Notes: a model not told the origin generated them from the letters alone. Positions 43,421 to 53,518 are shown, numbered from the stretch's first letter. The stretch: DNA of 63,451 nucleotides from Mesorhizobium metallidurans STM 2683 (GCF_000350085.1 NZ_CAUM01000043.1:1-63451), one strand, 5' to 3'. A program made the numbers and translations.

Positions 43421-44925
43421 TGAATGCGAGTTCGATTCAGAAAGCCAACCCGGGCATGAACGACGCCATCCTGCAGGTCGAGCATCTGTCGATGAAGTTC
43501 GGCGGCCTGGTCGCCATCGGCGATCTCTCCTTCCAGGCCCGGCGCGGCGAGATCACCGCGCTGATCGGGCCGAACGGCGCCGGCAAGACCACCGTGTTCA
43601 ACTGCATCACCGGTTTCTACAAACCGTCGGAAGGCATGATCACGCTCAACCGGCAGGATGGAAGCACCTATCTGCTCGAACGCCTGCCGAACCATGAAAT
43701 CCCGGCGCGCGCCAAGGTGGCGCGCACCTTCCAGAACATCCGCCTGTTCTCGGGCATGACGCTTTTGGAGAACCTTCTGGTCGCCCAGCACAACAAGCTG
43801 ATGAAGGCGTCGGGCTATACGGTGCTCGGCCTGTTCGGCTTCAGCGGCTACCGCAAGGCATCGGCCGAATCGATCGAGCTCGCCAAGCATTGGCTGGAGA
43901 AGGCCGATATTGTCGACCGCGCCGACGATCCGGCCGGCGACCTGCCCTATGGCGCGCAGCGGCGCCTGGAGATCGCGCGGGCCATGTGCACCGGGCCGGA
44001 GCTGCTCTGTCTCGACGAGCCGGCCGCCGGCCTCAATCCGAAGGAATCGATGGCGCTCAATGCGCTGTTGATGGACATCAAGAACACGACTGGCACATCG
44101 ATCCTTTTGATCGAACACGACATGTCGGTGGTCATGCAGATTTCCGACCACGTCGTCGTGCTCGAATACGGGCGCAAGATCTCCGACGGCAATCCGCAGT
44201 CGGTGCGCACCGACCCGCGCGTCATCGCCGCCTATCTCGGCGTCGACGACGAGGAGGTCGAGACCGTGCTGACCGAGGTCGGCGACGAAGACGTGATCGA
44301 GCAGCTGGATACCGGTCCGGACTCGGCGCATGGTCCGGGCACATCGTCTTCCTATCTCGCCGGGCCGGTGACCGAAACGGTCGGCCACAGCGAGGGCGAA
44401 CGCGTCACGGTGTCGAAAGGCGCGTCCAAGGCCGGCCAGTTCGACGCCCGCGCGAAGGCGGCGGCAAGCCAGCCCGCCTCGCTGGCCACCGTTCCGGCAG
44501 CCAAACCGACCGCAAAATCTTCCGCCGCGAGACCCCCGGCAAAGTCGCCCGCCAAGGCGCCGGCGACGCCGAAGACATCAGGGATTTCGAACCGGCTCGC
44601 GGCGCCCCGCGGCGGCACAGCCGACAATCTGACCCGGATCAAGGGCATCGGCACGGTCAATGAGCAGAAGCTCAACCAGCACGGCATCTTCCATTTCGAC
44701 CAGATCGCGGCATGGAAAAAATCCGACGTCGAAGCGGCAGAAGCCTATCTCGCCTTCGACGGGCGCATCGCGCGTGAGGAATGGGTCAAGCAGGCCAAGC
44801 TTCTCAGCCGGGGCAAGGAGACGGAATTCTCGCGGCGCGTCGATGCGGGCAAGGTGGAAACAAGTCATGCCTCCGGGAAGACTGCTGCCAAGCCCGCGGC
44901 AAGCAAGCGCGGAGGGCGCAAGTGA
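43420..44925 (+). CDS. livG: Branched-chain amino acid ABC ATPase LivG with helix-hairpin-helix tail
   Basis: A 501-residue protein. Residues 15-290 are a LivG ATPase: Walker [10 protein letters not shown], the [20 protein letters not shown] insertion, a signature region reading [15 protein letters not shown], Walker [14 protein letters not shown] and the switch His (EHDM). A Ser/Ala/Pro/Lys-rich linker (about 310-390) and a C-terminal helix-hairpin-helix domain starting [20 protein letters not shown] follow. Ordinary LivG has about 255-290 residues. The tail resembles that of L21 in this window. The start overlaps livM and the stop overlaps livF. Confidence 0.94.
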   Translation: MNASSIQKANPGMNDAILQVEHLSMKFGGLVAIGDLSFQARRGEITALIGPNGAGKTTVFNCITGFYKPSEGMITLNRQDGSTYLLERLPNHEIPARAKVARTFQNIRLFSGMTLLENLLVAQHNKLMKASGYTVLGLFGFSGYRKASAESIELAKHWLEKADIVDRADDPAGDLPYGAQRRLEIARAMCTGPELLCLDEPAAGLNPKESMALNALLMDIKNTTGTSILLIEHDMSVVMQISDHVVVLEYGRKISDGNPQSVRTDPRVIAAYLGVDDEEVETVLTEVGDEDVIEQLDTGPDSAHGPGTSSSYLAGPVTETVGHSEGERVTVSKGASKAGQFDARAKAAASQPASLATVPAAKPTAKSSAARPPAKSPAKAPATPKTSGISNRLAAPRGGTADNLTRIKGIGTVNEQKLNQHGIFHFDQIAAWKKSDVEAAEAYLAFDGRIAREEWVKQAKLLSRGKETEFSRRVDAGKVETSHASGKTAAKPAASKRGGRK

Positions 44926-45653
44926 TGGCCGGGACAACGCTGCTCGATATCAGGGGCGTCCAGACCTATTACGGCAACATCCGGGCGCTGAACGGCGTCG
45001 ATGTCACCGTCAAGCAGGGCGAGATCGTGGCGCTGATCGGCGCCAACGGCGCCGGCAAGTCGACGCTGATGATGACCATATTCGGTGCGCCACGTGCCCG
45101 CGCGGGCACGATCACCTTCGCCGGCACCGACATCACGCAGTTGCCGACCCACGAGATCGCGCGGATGCGGATCGCCCAGTCGCCCGAGGGCCGGCGCATC
45201 TTCCCGCGCATGACGGTGATGGAAAACCTGCAGATGGGCGCCAGCCTCGACAACCTCGAGCACTATGACGAGGACGTCGAAAAGGTGTTCACGCTGTTCC
45301 CGCGCCTGAAGGAACGTATCGCCCAGCGCGGCGGCACGCTGTCGGGCGGCGAGCAGCAGATGCTGTCGATCGGGCGCGCACTGATGGCGCGGCCGAAGCT
45401 GCTCCTGCTCGACGAGCCGTCGCTCGGCCTGGCGCCGCTGATCGTCAAGCAGATATTCGACGCAATCCGCGAGCTGAACCGCACGCAGGGGCTGACCGTG
45501 TTCCTGGTCGAGCAGAACGCCTTCGGCGCGCTGAAGCTCGCCACGCGCGGCTATGTCATGGTCAACGGCAATGTGACGATGAGCGGCACCGGCAAGGAGC
45601 TGCTCGCCAATCCGGAAGTGCGCGCCGCCTATCTCGAAGGCGGCCATCACTGA
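44925..45653 (+). CDS. livF: Branched-chain amino acid ABC ATPase LivF
   Basis: A 242-residue ATPase with Walker A GANGAGKST, the LivF-typical RIAQSPEGRRIFPRMTVMEN, signature LSGGEQQMLSIGRAL and Walker B LLLLDEPSLGLAPL. It has no C-terminal extension, unlike LivG. It begins at 44925, overlapping the livG stop by one base (TGATG). With LivG it powers the LivHM permease. Confidence 0.97.
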   Translation: MAGTTLLDIRGVQTYYGNIRALNGVDVTVKQGEIVALIGANGAGKSTLMMTIFGAPRARAGTITFAGTDITQLPTHEIARMRIAQSPEGRRIFPRMTVMENLQMGASLDNLEHYDEDVEKVFTLFPRLKERIAQRGGTLSGGEQQMLSIGRALMARPKLLLLDEPSLGLAPLIVKQIFDAIRELNRTQGLTVFLVEQNAFGALKLATRGYVMVNGNVTMSGTGKELLANPEVRAAYLEGGHH

Positions 45654-45670
45654 GTTCAGGAGTCTAAGTC

Positions 45671-46018
45671 ATGCAGGGCATTCTCTACGAGGAACCCTCG
45701 ATCTGGCAGTTCTTCTTCGTCACCTGCCTGCTTGGCGGCTGGGCGGCATGGATGACGGGCAAGGCCAGCGCCGAGACATGGCGCAGCTTCCTCCAACTGT
45801 TCGCCTACATGCTCGGCCTCGGCCTCGGCATAAGGTTCATCCATCACGCGCTGTTCGGCGGCACGATGTTCTCGCTGCATTACTATATCGTCGACACTAT
45901 CGTGCTGATGATATTTGGCTTCATCGGCTATCAATACACGCGCACCAACCAGATGGTGACACAGTATAATTGGCTCTACGAAAGAGCCTCGCTTTTGAGC
46001 TGGAAACCAAAAGGTTGA
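45671..46018 (+). CDS. DUF6867 small membrane protein of the liv operon
   Basis: A 115-residue protein with three probable helices (FFFVTCLLGGWAAWMTG, FLQLFAYMLGLGLGIRFIHH, VDTIVLMIFGFIGYQYT) and a polar tail with TRTNQMVTQYNWLYER. It is known in rhizobial liv clusters as an uncharacterised protein; its position between livF and the substrate-binding gene suggests an accessory role in the transporter. It starts 17 bases after livF. Confidence 0.85.
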   Translation: MQGILYEEPSIWQFFFVTCLLGGWAAWMTGKASAETWRSFLQLFAYMLGLGLGIRFIHHALFGGTMFSLHYYIVDTIVLMIFGFIGYQYTRTNQMVTQYNWLYERASLLSWKPKG

Positions 46019-46099
46019 CGTTCATCATTAACGCCGTTTCGGAAATGAATCGGCGTGACAAGTGCCTGAAAATCGGCAAAGTACGCTTTCTGCGAGTAA

Positions 46100-46137
46100 G
46101 AGTGGGCATCGCATGAAAGCATCATTCACGCCCACTC
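46100..46137 (+). promoter_or_regulatory. Leader stem-loop before the substrate-binding protein gene
   Basis: GAGTGGGC (46100-46107) and GCCCACTC (46130-46137) form an 8-bp stem with a 22-base loop just upstream of the ribosome-binding site GGGAG at 46145. It could limit translation or stabilise a separate transcript that gives the high level of the binding protein. Confidence 0.4.
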
Positions 46138-46157
46138 CGTAAATGGGAGCGTTCTAC

Positions 46158-47276
46158 ATGAGAAAATCACTTTTGTCCGCCGTCGCCCTGACCGCGCTTG
46201 TCGCGTTCGGCGGCAGCGCGTGGGCTGACGTACTGATCGGCGTCGCCGGTCCGATCACCGGTCCGAACGCCGCCTTCGGCGCGCAGCTGCAGAAGGGCAC
46301 CGAGGCGGCCGCCGCCGACATCAATGCGGCCGGCGGCATCAATGGCGAGCAGATCAAGCTTTCGGTCGGCGACGACGTCTCCGATCCGAAGCAGGGCATC
46401 TCGGTCGCCAACAAGTTCGTCGGCGACGGCGTCAAGTTCGTGGTCGGCCACTTCAACTCGGGCGTCTCGATCCCGGCGTCGGAAGTCTACGCCGAGAACG
46501 GCATCCTCGAAATCACGCCGTCCGCGACCAACCCGAAGTTCACCGAGCGTGGCTTGTGGAACACGTTCCGTACCTGCGGACGCGACGACCAGCAGGGCAG
46601 CATCGCCGGCGCCTATCTGGCGGCGAACTTCAAGGACGCCAAGATCGCGGTTATCCACGACAAGACGACCTATGGTCAGGGCCTCGCCGACGAGACCAAG
46701 AAGGCGATGAACGCGGCGGGCGTGACGGAAGTCATGTACGAAGGCGTCAATGTCGGCGACAAGGACTTCTCGGCGCTGATCGCCAAGATGAAGGAAGCCG
46801 GCGTTTCCATCATCTACTGGGGCGGCCTGCACACCGAAGCCGGCCTGATCATCCGCCAGGCGGCCGACCAGGGCCTCAAGGCCACGCTGGTTTCCGGCGA
46901 CGGCATCGTGTCGAACGAATTGGCCTCGATCGCGGGTGATGCGGTCGCGGGTACGCTGAACACGTTCGGCCCCGATCCGCGCCTGATCCCCGCCAACAAG
47001 GAACTCGTCGAGAAGTTCCGCGCCCAGGGCTTCGAACCCGAGGCGTACACGCTCTACTCCTACGCCGCCATGCAGGTCATCGCGGCAGCCGCGACGGCCG
47101 CCAAGTCGAACGACCCGCAGGAAGTCGCCAAGGCTCTCAAGGCCAACGGCCCGTTCAAGACCGTGCTTGGCGATCTTTCCTACGACGAGAAGGGCGATCC
47201 GAAGCTGCCGGGCTATGTCATGTACGAATGGAAGAAGGGCGACGACGGCAAGTACACCTACATCCAGAAGATGTAA
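46158..47276 (+). CDS. livJ: Branched-chain amino acid ABC substrate-binding protein
   Basis: A 372-residue periplasmic binding protein. A signal peptide ([20 protein letters not shown], cut before ADVLIG) is followed by the Leu/Ile/Val-binding fold: [20 protein letters not shown], then [20 protein letters not shown], and a ligand region [14 protein letters not shown] at 46158 is preferred to 46143 because GGGAGCG lies 8 bases upstream. It delivers ligand to LivHMGF. A terminator follows. Confidence 0.96.
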   Translation: MRKSLLSAVALTALVAFGGSAWADVLIGVAGPITGPNAAFGAQLQKGTEAAAADINAAGGINGEQIKLSVGDDVSDPKQGISVANKFVGDGVKFVVGHFNSGVSIPASEVYAENGILEITPSATNPKFTERGLWNTFRTCGRDDQQGSIAGAYLAANFKDAKIAVIHDKTTYGQGLADETKKAMNAAGVTEVMYEGVNVGDKDFSALIAKMKEAGVSIIYWGGLHTEAGLIIRQAADQGLKATLVSGDGIVSNELASIAGDAVAGTLNTFGPDPRLIPANKELVEKFRAQGFEPEAYTLYSYAAMQVIAAAATAAKSNDPQEVAKALKANGPFKTVLGDLSYDEKGDPKLPGYVMYEWKKGDDGKYTYIQKM

Positions 47277-47299
47277 GCCTGTCGGCGACGACAATTCGA

Positions 47300-47328
47300 A
47301 TGCCCGGCGCCTTGCGCCGGGCATTTTT
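47300..47328 (+). terminator. Rho-independent terminator after livJ
   Basis: ATGCCCGGCGC pairs with GCGCCGGGCAT around a 3-base loop, followed by TTTT. It closes the liv transcription unit. Confidence 0.92.
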
Positions 47329-47451
47329 CGTTGGTGGCGCAAACAATCAATTTAAATCGGTTTAGATGTCGCGCGATTTTGTTTGCACCGCAGCATTTTC
47401 ACGCTAATCATTGCCTCAGCCCCCATCCTCTCCATCTCTGGAGCCTTGTCC

Positions 47452-50400
47452 TTGGCAATCACTAAGATCCTTGTCGCCAACCGGTCCGAAATCGCCATCC
47501 GCGTCTTTCGCGCGGCCAACGAACTCGGCCTCAAAACCGTGGCGATCTGGGCCGAGGAAGACAAATACTCGCTGCACCGCTTCAAGGCCGACGAAAGCTA
47601 TCAGGTCGGGCGCGGGCCGCACCTCAACAGGGACATGGGGCCGATCGAAAGCTATTTGTCGATCGAGGAGGTGATCCGCGTCGCCAGGCTTTCGGGCGCC
47701 GACGCCATCCATCCGGGCTATGGGCTTTTGTCGGAAAGCCCCGAATTCGCCGAGGCCTGCGCGCAAGCCAGCATCATTTTCATCGGCCCCAAGCCGGAGA
47801 CGATGCGCCGGCTCGGCAACAAGGTCGCGGCGCGCAATCTCGCCATCGAGGTCGGGGTGCCGGTGATCCCCGCCACCGATCCGTTGCCGGATGACATGGA
47901 GGCGGTCAAGAAACTGGCCAAGGAGGTCGGCTATCCGGTGATGCTGAAGGCATCCTGGGGTGGCGGCGGGCGCGGCATGCGCGCCATTGGCTCCGAAGCC
48001 GACCTTGCCCGGGAAGTCACGGAAGGCAAACGCGAGGCGAAAGCCGCCTTCGGCAAGGACGAGGTCTATCTCGAAAAGCTGATCGAGCGCGCCCGCCATG
48101 TCGAGGTGCAGGTGCTTGGCGACACACATGGCAACGCCGTGCATCTGTTCGAGCGCGACTGTTCCATACAGCGCCGCAACCAGAAGGTGGTCGAGCGGGC
48201 GCCGGCGCCTTATCTCGAGCAGTCACTGCGCGAGGAGCTTTGCGGCTACGCGCTGAAGATCGCCCGCGAGACGAGCTATGTCGGCGCCGGCACGGTCGAG
48301 TTCCTGCAGGATGCCGACAGCGGCAAATTCTACTTCATCGAGGTCAATCCGCGCATCCAGGTCGAGCACACCGTCACCGAGCAGGTGACCGGCATCGACA
48401 TCGTCAAGGCGCAGATCCACATACTCGACGGCTTCGCCATCGGCACGGCGCAATCGGGCGTGCCGACGCAGAAGGACATCAGGCTGAACGGCCATGCACT
48501 GCAGTGCCGGATCACCACCGAAGATCCCGAGCACAATTTCATCCCCGACTATGGCCGCATCACCGCCTATCGCGGCGCCACCGGTTTCGGCATCCGCCTC
48601 GACGGCGGCACCGCTTATTCGGGCGCGGTCATCACCCGCTTCTACGATCCGCTGCTGGAAAAGGTAACGGCGTGGGCGCCGACACCGGCTGAGACGATTG
48701 CCCGCATGAACCGGGCGCTGCGCGAATTCCGCATCCGCGGCGTGGCGACCAACCTCACCTTCCTCGAAGCGATCATCAACCATCCGAGTTTTTCCGACAA
48801 TTCCTATACGACCAAGTTCATCGACACGACGCCGGAACTGTTTGCCAGCGTGAAGCGGCAGGACCGCGCGACCAAGCTGCTCAACTATCTGGCCGACGTT
48901 TCGGTCAACGGCCATCCCGAAACGCGCGGCCGGCCGCAGCCGAAGGCCGATGCGGCGGCGCCCGTCGTGCCTTACCTTAACGGCAATGTGCCTGGCGGCA
49001 GCAAGCAGAAGCTGGACGTGCTCGGGCCGGAGAAGTTCGCGGCCTGGATGCGCGAGCAAAGCCAAGTGCTGGTCACTGACACGACGATGCGCGACGGCCA
49101 TCAGTCGCTGCTCGCCACGCGCATGCGCACGCATGACATCGCCGGCATTGCCGGCACCTATGCGCGCGCCTTGCCGCAGCTGCTGTCGCTCGAATGCTGG
49201 GGCGGGGCGACTTTCGACGTCGCCATGCGCTTCCTCACCGAGGATCCGTGGGAGCGGCTGTCGCTGGTGCGCTACGCCGCGCCCAATCTGCTGCTGCAGA
49301 TGCTTCTGCGCGGCGCCAACGGCGTCGGCTACACCAATTATCCCGACAATGTCGTCCAGCATTTCGTCAGACAGGCAGCAAGCGGCGGCATCGACCTGTT
49401 CCGCGTCTTCGATTGCCTCAACTGGGTCGACAACATGCGCGTCGCCATGGACGCGGTCGGCGCCGAGGGCAGGCTGATCGAGGCGGCGATCTGCTATACC
49501 GGCGACATACTCGATCCGGCGCGGGCCAAGTACGATCTCAAATACTATGTCGGTCTGGCCAAGGAGTTGCAGGCGGCAGGCGCCCATATCATCGCGGTCA
49601 AGGACATGGCCGGGCTGTTGAAGCCGTCGGCGGCCAGAGTGCTGTTCAAGGCGCTGCGCGAGGCGACCGATCTGCCGATCCATTTCCATACGCATGACAC
49701 GTCGGGCCTGTCGGCGGCGACAGTGCTGGCGGCGGTCGAGAGCGGCGTCGACGCCATCGATGCGGCGATGGACTCCTTCTCGGGCAACACGTCGCAGCCT
49801 TGCCTTGGCTCGATCGTCGAGGCGCTGAAGGGCACGGAGCGGGATCCCGGCCTCGACACGCAATGGATCCGGAAGATCTCGTTCTACTGGGAAGCGGTGC
49901 GCAACCAGTATTCCGCGTTCGAGAGCGACCTGAAAGGACCGGCGTCGGAAGTCTATCTGCACGAGATGCCGGGCGGTCAGTTCACCAATCTCAAGGAACA
50001 GGCGCGCTCGCTCGGGCTGGAGACGCGCTGGCACGAAGTGGCGCAGACCTATCACGACGTCAATCTGATGTTCGGCGACATTGTCAAGGTGACGCCGTCG
50101 TCGAAGGTTGTCGGCGACATGGCGCTGATGATGGTGAGCCAGGACCTGACCGTCGCCGATGTCGAGAACCCTTCACGGGACATCGCCTTTCCGGACTCGG
50201 TCGTCTCCATGCTGCGCGGCGATCTCGGCCAGTCGCCCGGCGGCTGGCCGCAGGCGTTACAGAAAAAGGTGCTGAAAGGCGACAAGCCGATCACCGTGCG
50301 GCCGGGCTCACTGCTGAAGCCCGCTGATCTCAAGGCGAGCCGCAAGGAGATCGAGGAGAAGCTGGAGCGCAAGCTTTCGGAGTTCGAATTCGCCTCGTGG

Positions 50401-50910
50401 CTGATGTATCCGAAAGTCTTCTCCGACTTCGCCGCCGCGCAGGAGACCTATGGACCGGTCAGCGTGCTGCCGACACCGACCTATTTCTACGGCATGAAGT
50501 CGGAAGACGAGATCTTCGTCGACATCGAAAAGGGCAAGACCCTGGTGGTGCGGTGCCTCGCCATCGGCGACGTCGACGATAAGGGCATGGTCACCGTGTT
50601 CTTCGAGCTCAACGGCCAGCCGCGACGCGTGAAGGTGCCGGACCGCGCGCATGGCGCCTCCGCGGCCAAGGCGCGCCGCAAAGCAGAGCCTGGCAACGAG
50701 GCGCATGTCGGGGCGCCGATGCCGGGCGTCGTCTCCGCACTTGCGGTTGCCGCAGGCCAGGCGGTCAAGGCCGGCGACGTGCTCTTGTCGATCGAGGCGA
50801 TGAAGATGGAAACGGCGCTGCATGCCGAGCGCGACGGAACAATCGCCGAGGTGCTGGTCAAGGCCGGCGACCAGATCGATGCGAAAGATCTGCTGATCGC
50901 ATTTGGATGA
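47452..50910 (+). CDS. pyc: Pyruvate carboxylase
   Basis: A 1152-residue biotin enzyme that carboxylates pyruvate to oxaloacetate. The biotin carboxylase domain (1-460) has ILVANRSEIAIRVFRAANEL, the ATP-grasp loop SWGGGGRGMRAI and FIEVNPRIQVEHTVTE. The carboxyltransferase domain (about 540-880) has TTMRDGHQSLLATRMR and HFHTHDTSGL. The C-terminal biotin carrier domain has the biotinyl-Lys in IEAMKMETAL. TTG at 47452 gives the standard N terminus, with TGGAG upstream. It stands alone after the liv operon. Confidence 0.97.
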   Translation: MAITKILVANRSEIAIRVFRAANELGLKTVAIWAEEDKYSLHRFKADESYQVGRGPHLNRDMGPIESYLSIEEVIRVARLSGADAIHPGYGLLSESPEFAEACAQASIIFIGPKPETMRRLGNKVAARNLAIEVGVPVIPATDPLPDDMEAVKKLAKEVGYPVMLKASWGGGGRGMRAIGSEADLAREVTEGKREAKAAFGKDEVYLEKLIERARHVEVQVLGDTHGNAVHLFERDCSIQRRNQKVVERAPAPYLEQSLREELCGYALKIARETSYVGAGTVEFLQDADSGKFYFIEVNPRIQVEHTVTEQVTGIDIVKAQIHILDGFAIGTAQSGVPTQKDIRLNGHALQCRITTEDPEHNFIPDYGRITAYRGATGFGIRLDGGTAYSGAVITRFYDPLLEKVTAWAPTPAETIARMNRALREFRIRGVATNLTFLEAIINHPSFSDNSYTTKFIDTTPELFASVKRQDRATKLLNYLADVSVNGHPETRGRPQPKADAAAPVVPYLNGNVPGGSKQKLDVLGPEKFAAWMREQSQVLVTDTTMRDGHQSLLATRMRTHDIAGIAGTYARALPQLLSLECWGGATFDVAMRFLTEDPWERLSLVRYAAPNLLLQMLLRGANGVGYTNYPDNVVQHFVRQAASGGIDLFRVFDCLNWVDNMRVAMDAVGAEGRLIEAAICYTGDILDPARAKYDLKYYVGLAKELQAAGAHIIAVKDMAGLLKPSAARVLFKALREATDLPIHFHTHDTSGLSAATVLAAVESGVDAIDAAMDSFSGNTSQPCLGSIVEALKGTERDPGLDTQWIRKISFYWEAVRNQYSAFESDLKGPASEVYLHEMPGGQFTNLKEQARSLGLETRWHEVAQTYHDVNLMFGDIVKVTPSSKVVGDMALMMVSQDLTVADVENPSRDIAFPDSVVSMLRGDLGQSPGGWPQALQKKVLKGDKPITVRPGSLLKPADLKASRKEIEEKLERKLSEFEFASWLMYPKVFSDFAAAQETYGPVSVLPTPTYFYGMKSEDEIFVDIEKGKTLVVRCLAIGDVDDKGMVTVFFELNGQPRRVKVPDRAHGASAAKARRKAEPGNEAHVGAPMPGVVSALAVAAGQAVKAGDVLLSIEAMKMETALHAERDGTIAEVLVKAGDQIDAKDLLIAFG

Positions 50911-51066
50911 GGCAGGCCTTACGGGAGAAGGTTGTCTCCGGCTGGCAGCAGTCCTTCATGCCGCGTCGATAACGGCTTGACCCGCCGCGTCCGGTCGGGC
51001 ATCGAACCCGCTCAAATTTGCCGCCTGTTCATCCGAGTCGCGGCATGAAAACGAAGCGGAGAGAAA

Positions 51067-51327
51067 ATGGCCGACGACATCACCGAGACCAGCCAGACTG
51101 TTGCCGCCGGCCAGTTGCGCGCCTTCATCGAGCGCATCGAGCGGCTCGAGGAGGAAAAGAAGACCATCTCCGACGACATCAAGGAAGTGTTCGCCGAAGC
51201 CAAGGGCACCGGCTTCGACACCAAGGCGATGCGGTCGATCATCCGGCTGCGCAAGAAGGATCAGGCGGAGCGCCAGGAGGAAGAGTCCATCCTCGACCTC
51301 TACAAGGCCGCTCTCGGCATGGTCTAA
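51067..51327 (+). CDS. GapR-like DUF2312 DNA-binding protein
   Basis: An 86-residue DUF2312 protein of the GapR group. [20 protein letters not shown] is the N-terminal coiled-coil helix and the Lys/Arg-rich [20 protein letters not shown] segment binds DNA. In Caulobacter, GapR is a nucleoid protein that clamps overtwisted DNA ahead of replication and transcription forks. The start has a GGAGAG site. It stands as a single gene after pyruvate carboxylase. Confidence 0.93.
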   Translation: MADDITETSQTVAAGQLRAFIERIERLEEEKKTISDDIKEVFAEAKGTGFDTKAMRSIIRLRKKDQAERQEEESILDLYKAALGMV

Positions 51328-51378
51328 GGTCGGTAACAGCCCCGGGCGCCGGTTGCGGCGCCCTCAACAGGTCGAACC

Positions 51379-51828
51379 ATGAGCGAATTCGACTTTGGCG
51401 CCCGCCGCGCCTCTGAATTCCGCCAGCGTGGCTTCTGGGCGTTGTTCGCGGAACGGCATCCGGAGGAAAGGGCTCGGCTGGCGAGGCGAGGACCCTGGTT
51501 CTGGCAGCGCGGGCTGCCCGACTTCGCATTGGTCGTTTCCATGTATGTCGCGCCGGCGCAGAACCATGTCGGCGTCTTCTTCGGCCGCAACGAGAAGCTT
51601 GGCGCCACCGAAGCATGGACGCGCTTGCGGCCGTTCCAGCCGGCGATCGAGGCCAAGCTAGGACTGAGGCCCGAGCAGCGTTCCGAGGGGCTGGGCATAA
51701 ACTCGCTGTGGCGGGTGAACTGCTTTGCCGAGGACAATTGGCCGGCCATGGCTGACTGGCTGGTGACGGAGGCTTCGCGCATCGAACGCGCCGTCGTCGA
51801 GGTTCTGGGAGACGAAGCGCGATCGTGA
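51379..51828 (+). CDS. Hypothetical protein
   Basis: A 149-residue soluble protein, Trp-rich (FWALFAERHPEER, PWFWQRGLPDFALVVSMYVA, DNWPAMADWLVTE). The VGVFFGRNEKLGA stretch resembles beta-sheet segments of nuclease-associated DUF4268-type domains, but the likeness is weak. It lies 50 bases after the GapR-like gene on the same strand and may be cotranscribed. No function is proposed. Confidence 0.7.
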   Translation: MSEFDFGARRASEFRQRGFWALFAERHPEERARLARRGPWFWQRGLPDFALVVSMYVAPAQNHVGVFFGRNEKLGATEAWTRLRPFQPAIEAKLGLRPEQRSEGLGINSLWRVNCFAEDNWPAMADWLVTEASRIERAVVEVLGDEARS

Positions 51829-51879
51829 GTTCGGTCGCCCTTTATGCACGGACCGCACGGCAGTCGAAACGCATCGCCC

Positions 51880-52388
51880 TCAGTTTGGCTTCGGTTCGTC
51901 GCGGCCGATCTCGTCGAGATGTTGCTGCAGTGCCAGGTTATCAAGCGACTCCATCGGCAAATTGGTGAATACCGCGATGCGGTTGTTGAGCATGCGGTAG
52001 GCCTCGGCGAAGGCGAGATGCTGCTCAGCCTCGGTGCCGTCGGCTTTGGCGGGATCCGGCACCGCCCAAAGTGCTGTCATCGGGTGGCCGGGCCAGATCG
52101 GGCAGCTTTCGTTTGCCGTGCTGTCGCAAACGGTGAAGACGAAGTTCATCTCCGGTGCGCCGGGTCTGGAAAACTCGTCCCAGCTTTTCGACCGGGCGAA
52201 GGATGTGTCGTATTTCAGGCTTTCCAGCAGCTGCAGCGCATAGGGATTGACGGTTCCCTTCGGCTGCGAGCCGGCGGAATAGCCCTTGAAGCGGCCGGCG
52301 CCGATGCGGTTGACAATGGCTTCGCCCATGATCGACCGGGCCGAGTTGGCTTGCAGAGAAAGAGAACATTATAGACATGATCGCTCAT
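51880..52388 (-). pseudogene. arsC: Arsenate reductase ArsC with a frameshift in the catalytic loop
   Basis: ATG at 52388 with a strong GGAGGAG site opens MSDHVYNVLFLC, the start of a thioredoxin-coupled, phosphatase-like ArsC. After the Cys (52355-52353) one base is missing. The next frame continues ANSARSIMGEAIVNRIG and runs to a normal C terminus at 51880 (with TVCDSTANESCPIWPGHP, holding the second Cys region). Restoring one base gives C-x-ANSAR, the CX5R P-loop. As read, the gene cannot make active ArsC. ATG at 52329 inside the second frame would give a protein without the catalytic Cys. No arsR or arsB is nearby. Confidence 0.85.
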
Positions 52389-52571
52389 TCAGAACTCCTC
52401 CATGCTGGCGTTGCAAAATGACTGAATGGCTATTCGGATCATAGGTTCCGTGTCGCGAATGTGTTGTTGGCAGATTTCTGTGTCATGCACGTGTCATATT
52501 TCGCGGAGCCTTGCTTTACCGGCAGGGTTCGGCATTTTCGGCGTTCCACAAGCGCAAGCGAGGCTCAATCG

Positions 52572-52913
52572 ATGGGCGATTCGGATCCGGCCGAAACGGC
52601 GAAGAAGGCCAGCCAGCCAGCCGGCTTCTTCCGTTCGCGCTGGCTGGGCGCGGCGCCGCTCGATCGGCTGTTCTGGCGGGACCTGGTCATCGTCGGCACG
52701 GTGATCAACATTGCAGCGTCAGCGCTGGCGCTTATCCTGCTCGGGCTTAAAATGCCGCTTGCTCTCGTTCTCGCCGTGCATTTCGCGTCGGTGCCCTACA
52801 ATATCTTTCTCACTCTCGCCGTCTGGCGAACCGCGGAAAAATCCGGCGGCTTCAAGGCCTCGCTGATGATGATAGGGGCTGTGCTGTGGCTGATCCTGGT
52901 TGTCGTGGTCTGA
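52572..52913 (+). CDS. Small membrane protein, unknown
   Basis: A 113-residue protein. A polar N terminus (GDSDPAETAKKASQPAG) is followed by three hydrophobic segments: VIVGTVINIAASALALILLG, LALVLAVHFASVPYNIFLTL, and ASLMMIGAVLWLILVVVV. I recognise no family. ATG at 52572 has a GAGG 8 bases upstream. It is convergent with msrB. Confidence 0.65.
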   Translation: MGDSDPAETAKKASQPAGFFRSRWLGAAPLDRLFWRDLVIVGTVINIAASALALILLGLKMPLALVLAVHFASVPYNIFLTLAVWRTAEKSGGFKASLMMIGAVLWLILVVVV

Positions 52914-52935
52914 CCACGATATGCGGTCGCGCATG

Positions 52936-52958
52936 AAAAAGGGCGGCCGAAGCCGCCC
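52936..52958 (-). terminator. Terminator of msrB
   Basis: Read on the minus strand, GGGCGGC and GCCGCCC form a 7-bp stem with a 4-base loop followed by TTTTT (52940-52936). It lies 28 bases after the msrB stop. Confidence 0.8.
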
Positions 52959-52986
52959 CTGCAAAAGTGGTGATCGAAAACGATGC

Positions 52987-53391
52987 TCAGGCGGCCGGCT
53001 CGAATTTCAGCGCCACTCCGTTGATGCAGTAGCGCAGGCCGGTCGGCGGCGGGCCATCCTCGAAGACATGGCCGAGATGGCTGCCGCAACGGGCGCAGTG
53101 GCATTCGGTGCGGACCATGCCGTAGCCGCGGTCGGTTGTGGTTTCGACCGAACCGGGCACCGGGTCGTTGAAACTCGGCCAGCCGGTGCCGCTTTCGAAC
53201 TTCAGCTTGGATTCGAAAAGCGGCTGGTCGCAGCCGACGCAGGAAAAGGTGCCGGCGCGCTTCTCGTAGAGCAGGGCGCAGCTTCCCGGCCGCTCGGTGC
53301 CATGGCCGCGCATGACCGCATATTGCTCCGGTGTCAGCCGGGCGCGCCATTCGGCGTCTGTGCGGGTGACGGGATAGGTGTGGGTGTCCAT
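52987..53391 (-). CDS. msrB: Peptide-methionine (R)-S-oxide reductase MsrB
   Basis: A 134-residue reductase of methionine R-sulfoxide in proteins. Two zinc-binding CxxC pairs (SCVGCDQPLF and HCARCGSHLGH), SGTGWPSFNDP and the catalytic Cys in RYCINGVAL are all present. No signal peptide, so cytoplasmic. A terminator follows on its strand and palindromic repeats lie upstream. Confidence 0.97.
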   Translation of the reverse strand: MDTHTYPVTRTDAEWRARLTPEQYAVMRGHGTERPGSCALLYEKRAGTFSCVGCDQPLFESKLKFESGTGWPSFNDPVPGSVETTTDRGYGMVRTECHCARCGSHLGHVFEDGPPPTGLRYCINGVALKFEPAA

Positions 53392-53420
53392 GAAGAATCT
53401 CCTCGGCCTTGGCGGCTCGT

Positions 53421-53468
53421 TACTACAGCGCCGCGCGTCCTTTGGACGCGCAAAGGACGCTGTAGTAC
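53421..53468. repeat. Palindromic repeat TACTACAGCG...CGCTGTAGTA (family E)
   Basis: Ends TACTACAGCG and CGCTGTAGTA are perfect complements, and GCGCGTCC/GGACGCGC form an inner stem. It sits upstream of msrB together with the family D element that follows. Confidence 0.8.
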
Positions 53469-53476
53469 ATTGAATT

Positions 53477-53518
53477 TGCGCATGATCCTTTCCGAACCCG
53501 AGGCTCGGGTCATGCGCG
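53477..53518. repeat. Palindromic repeat (family D)
   Basis: GCGCATGATCCTTTCCGAACC and GGCTCGGGTCATGCGC form a palindrome of about 42 bases, related to 27405-27453. Confidence 0.8.

Noticed and set aside
48223..50055. A 610-codon minus-strand open frame within pyruvate carboxylase
   Set aside because: It is a high-GC shadow of the carboxylase frame, His/Arg-rich, without a ribosome-binding site.
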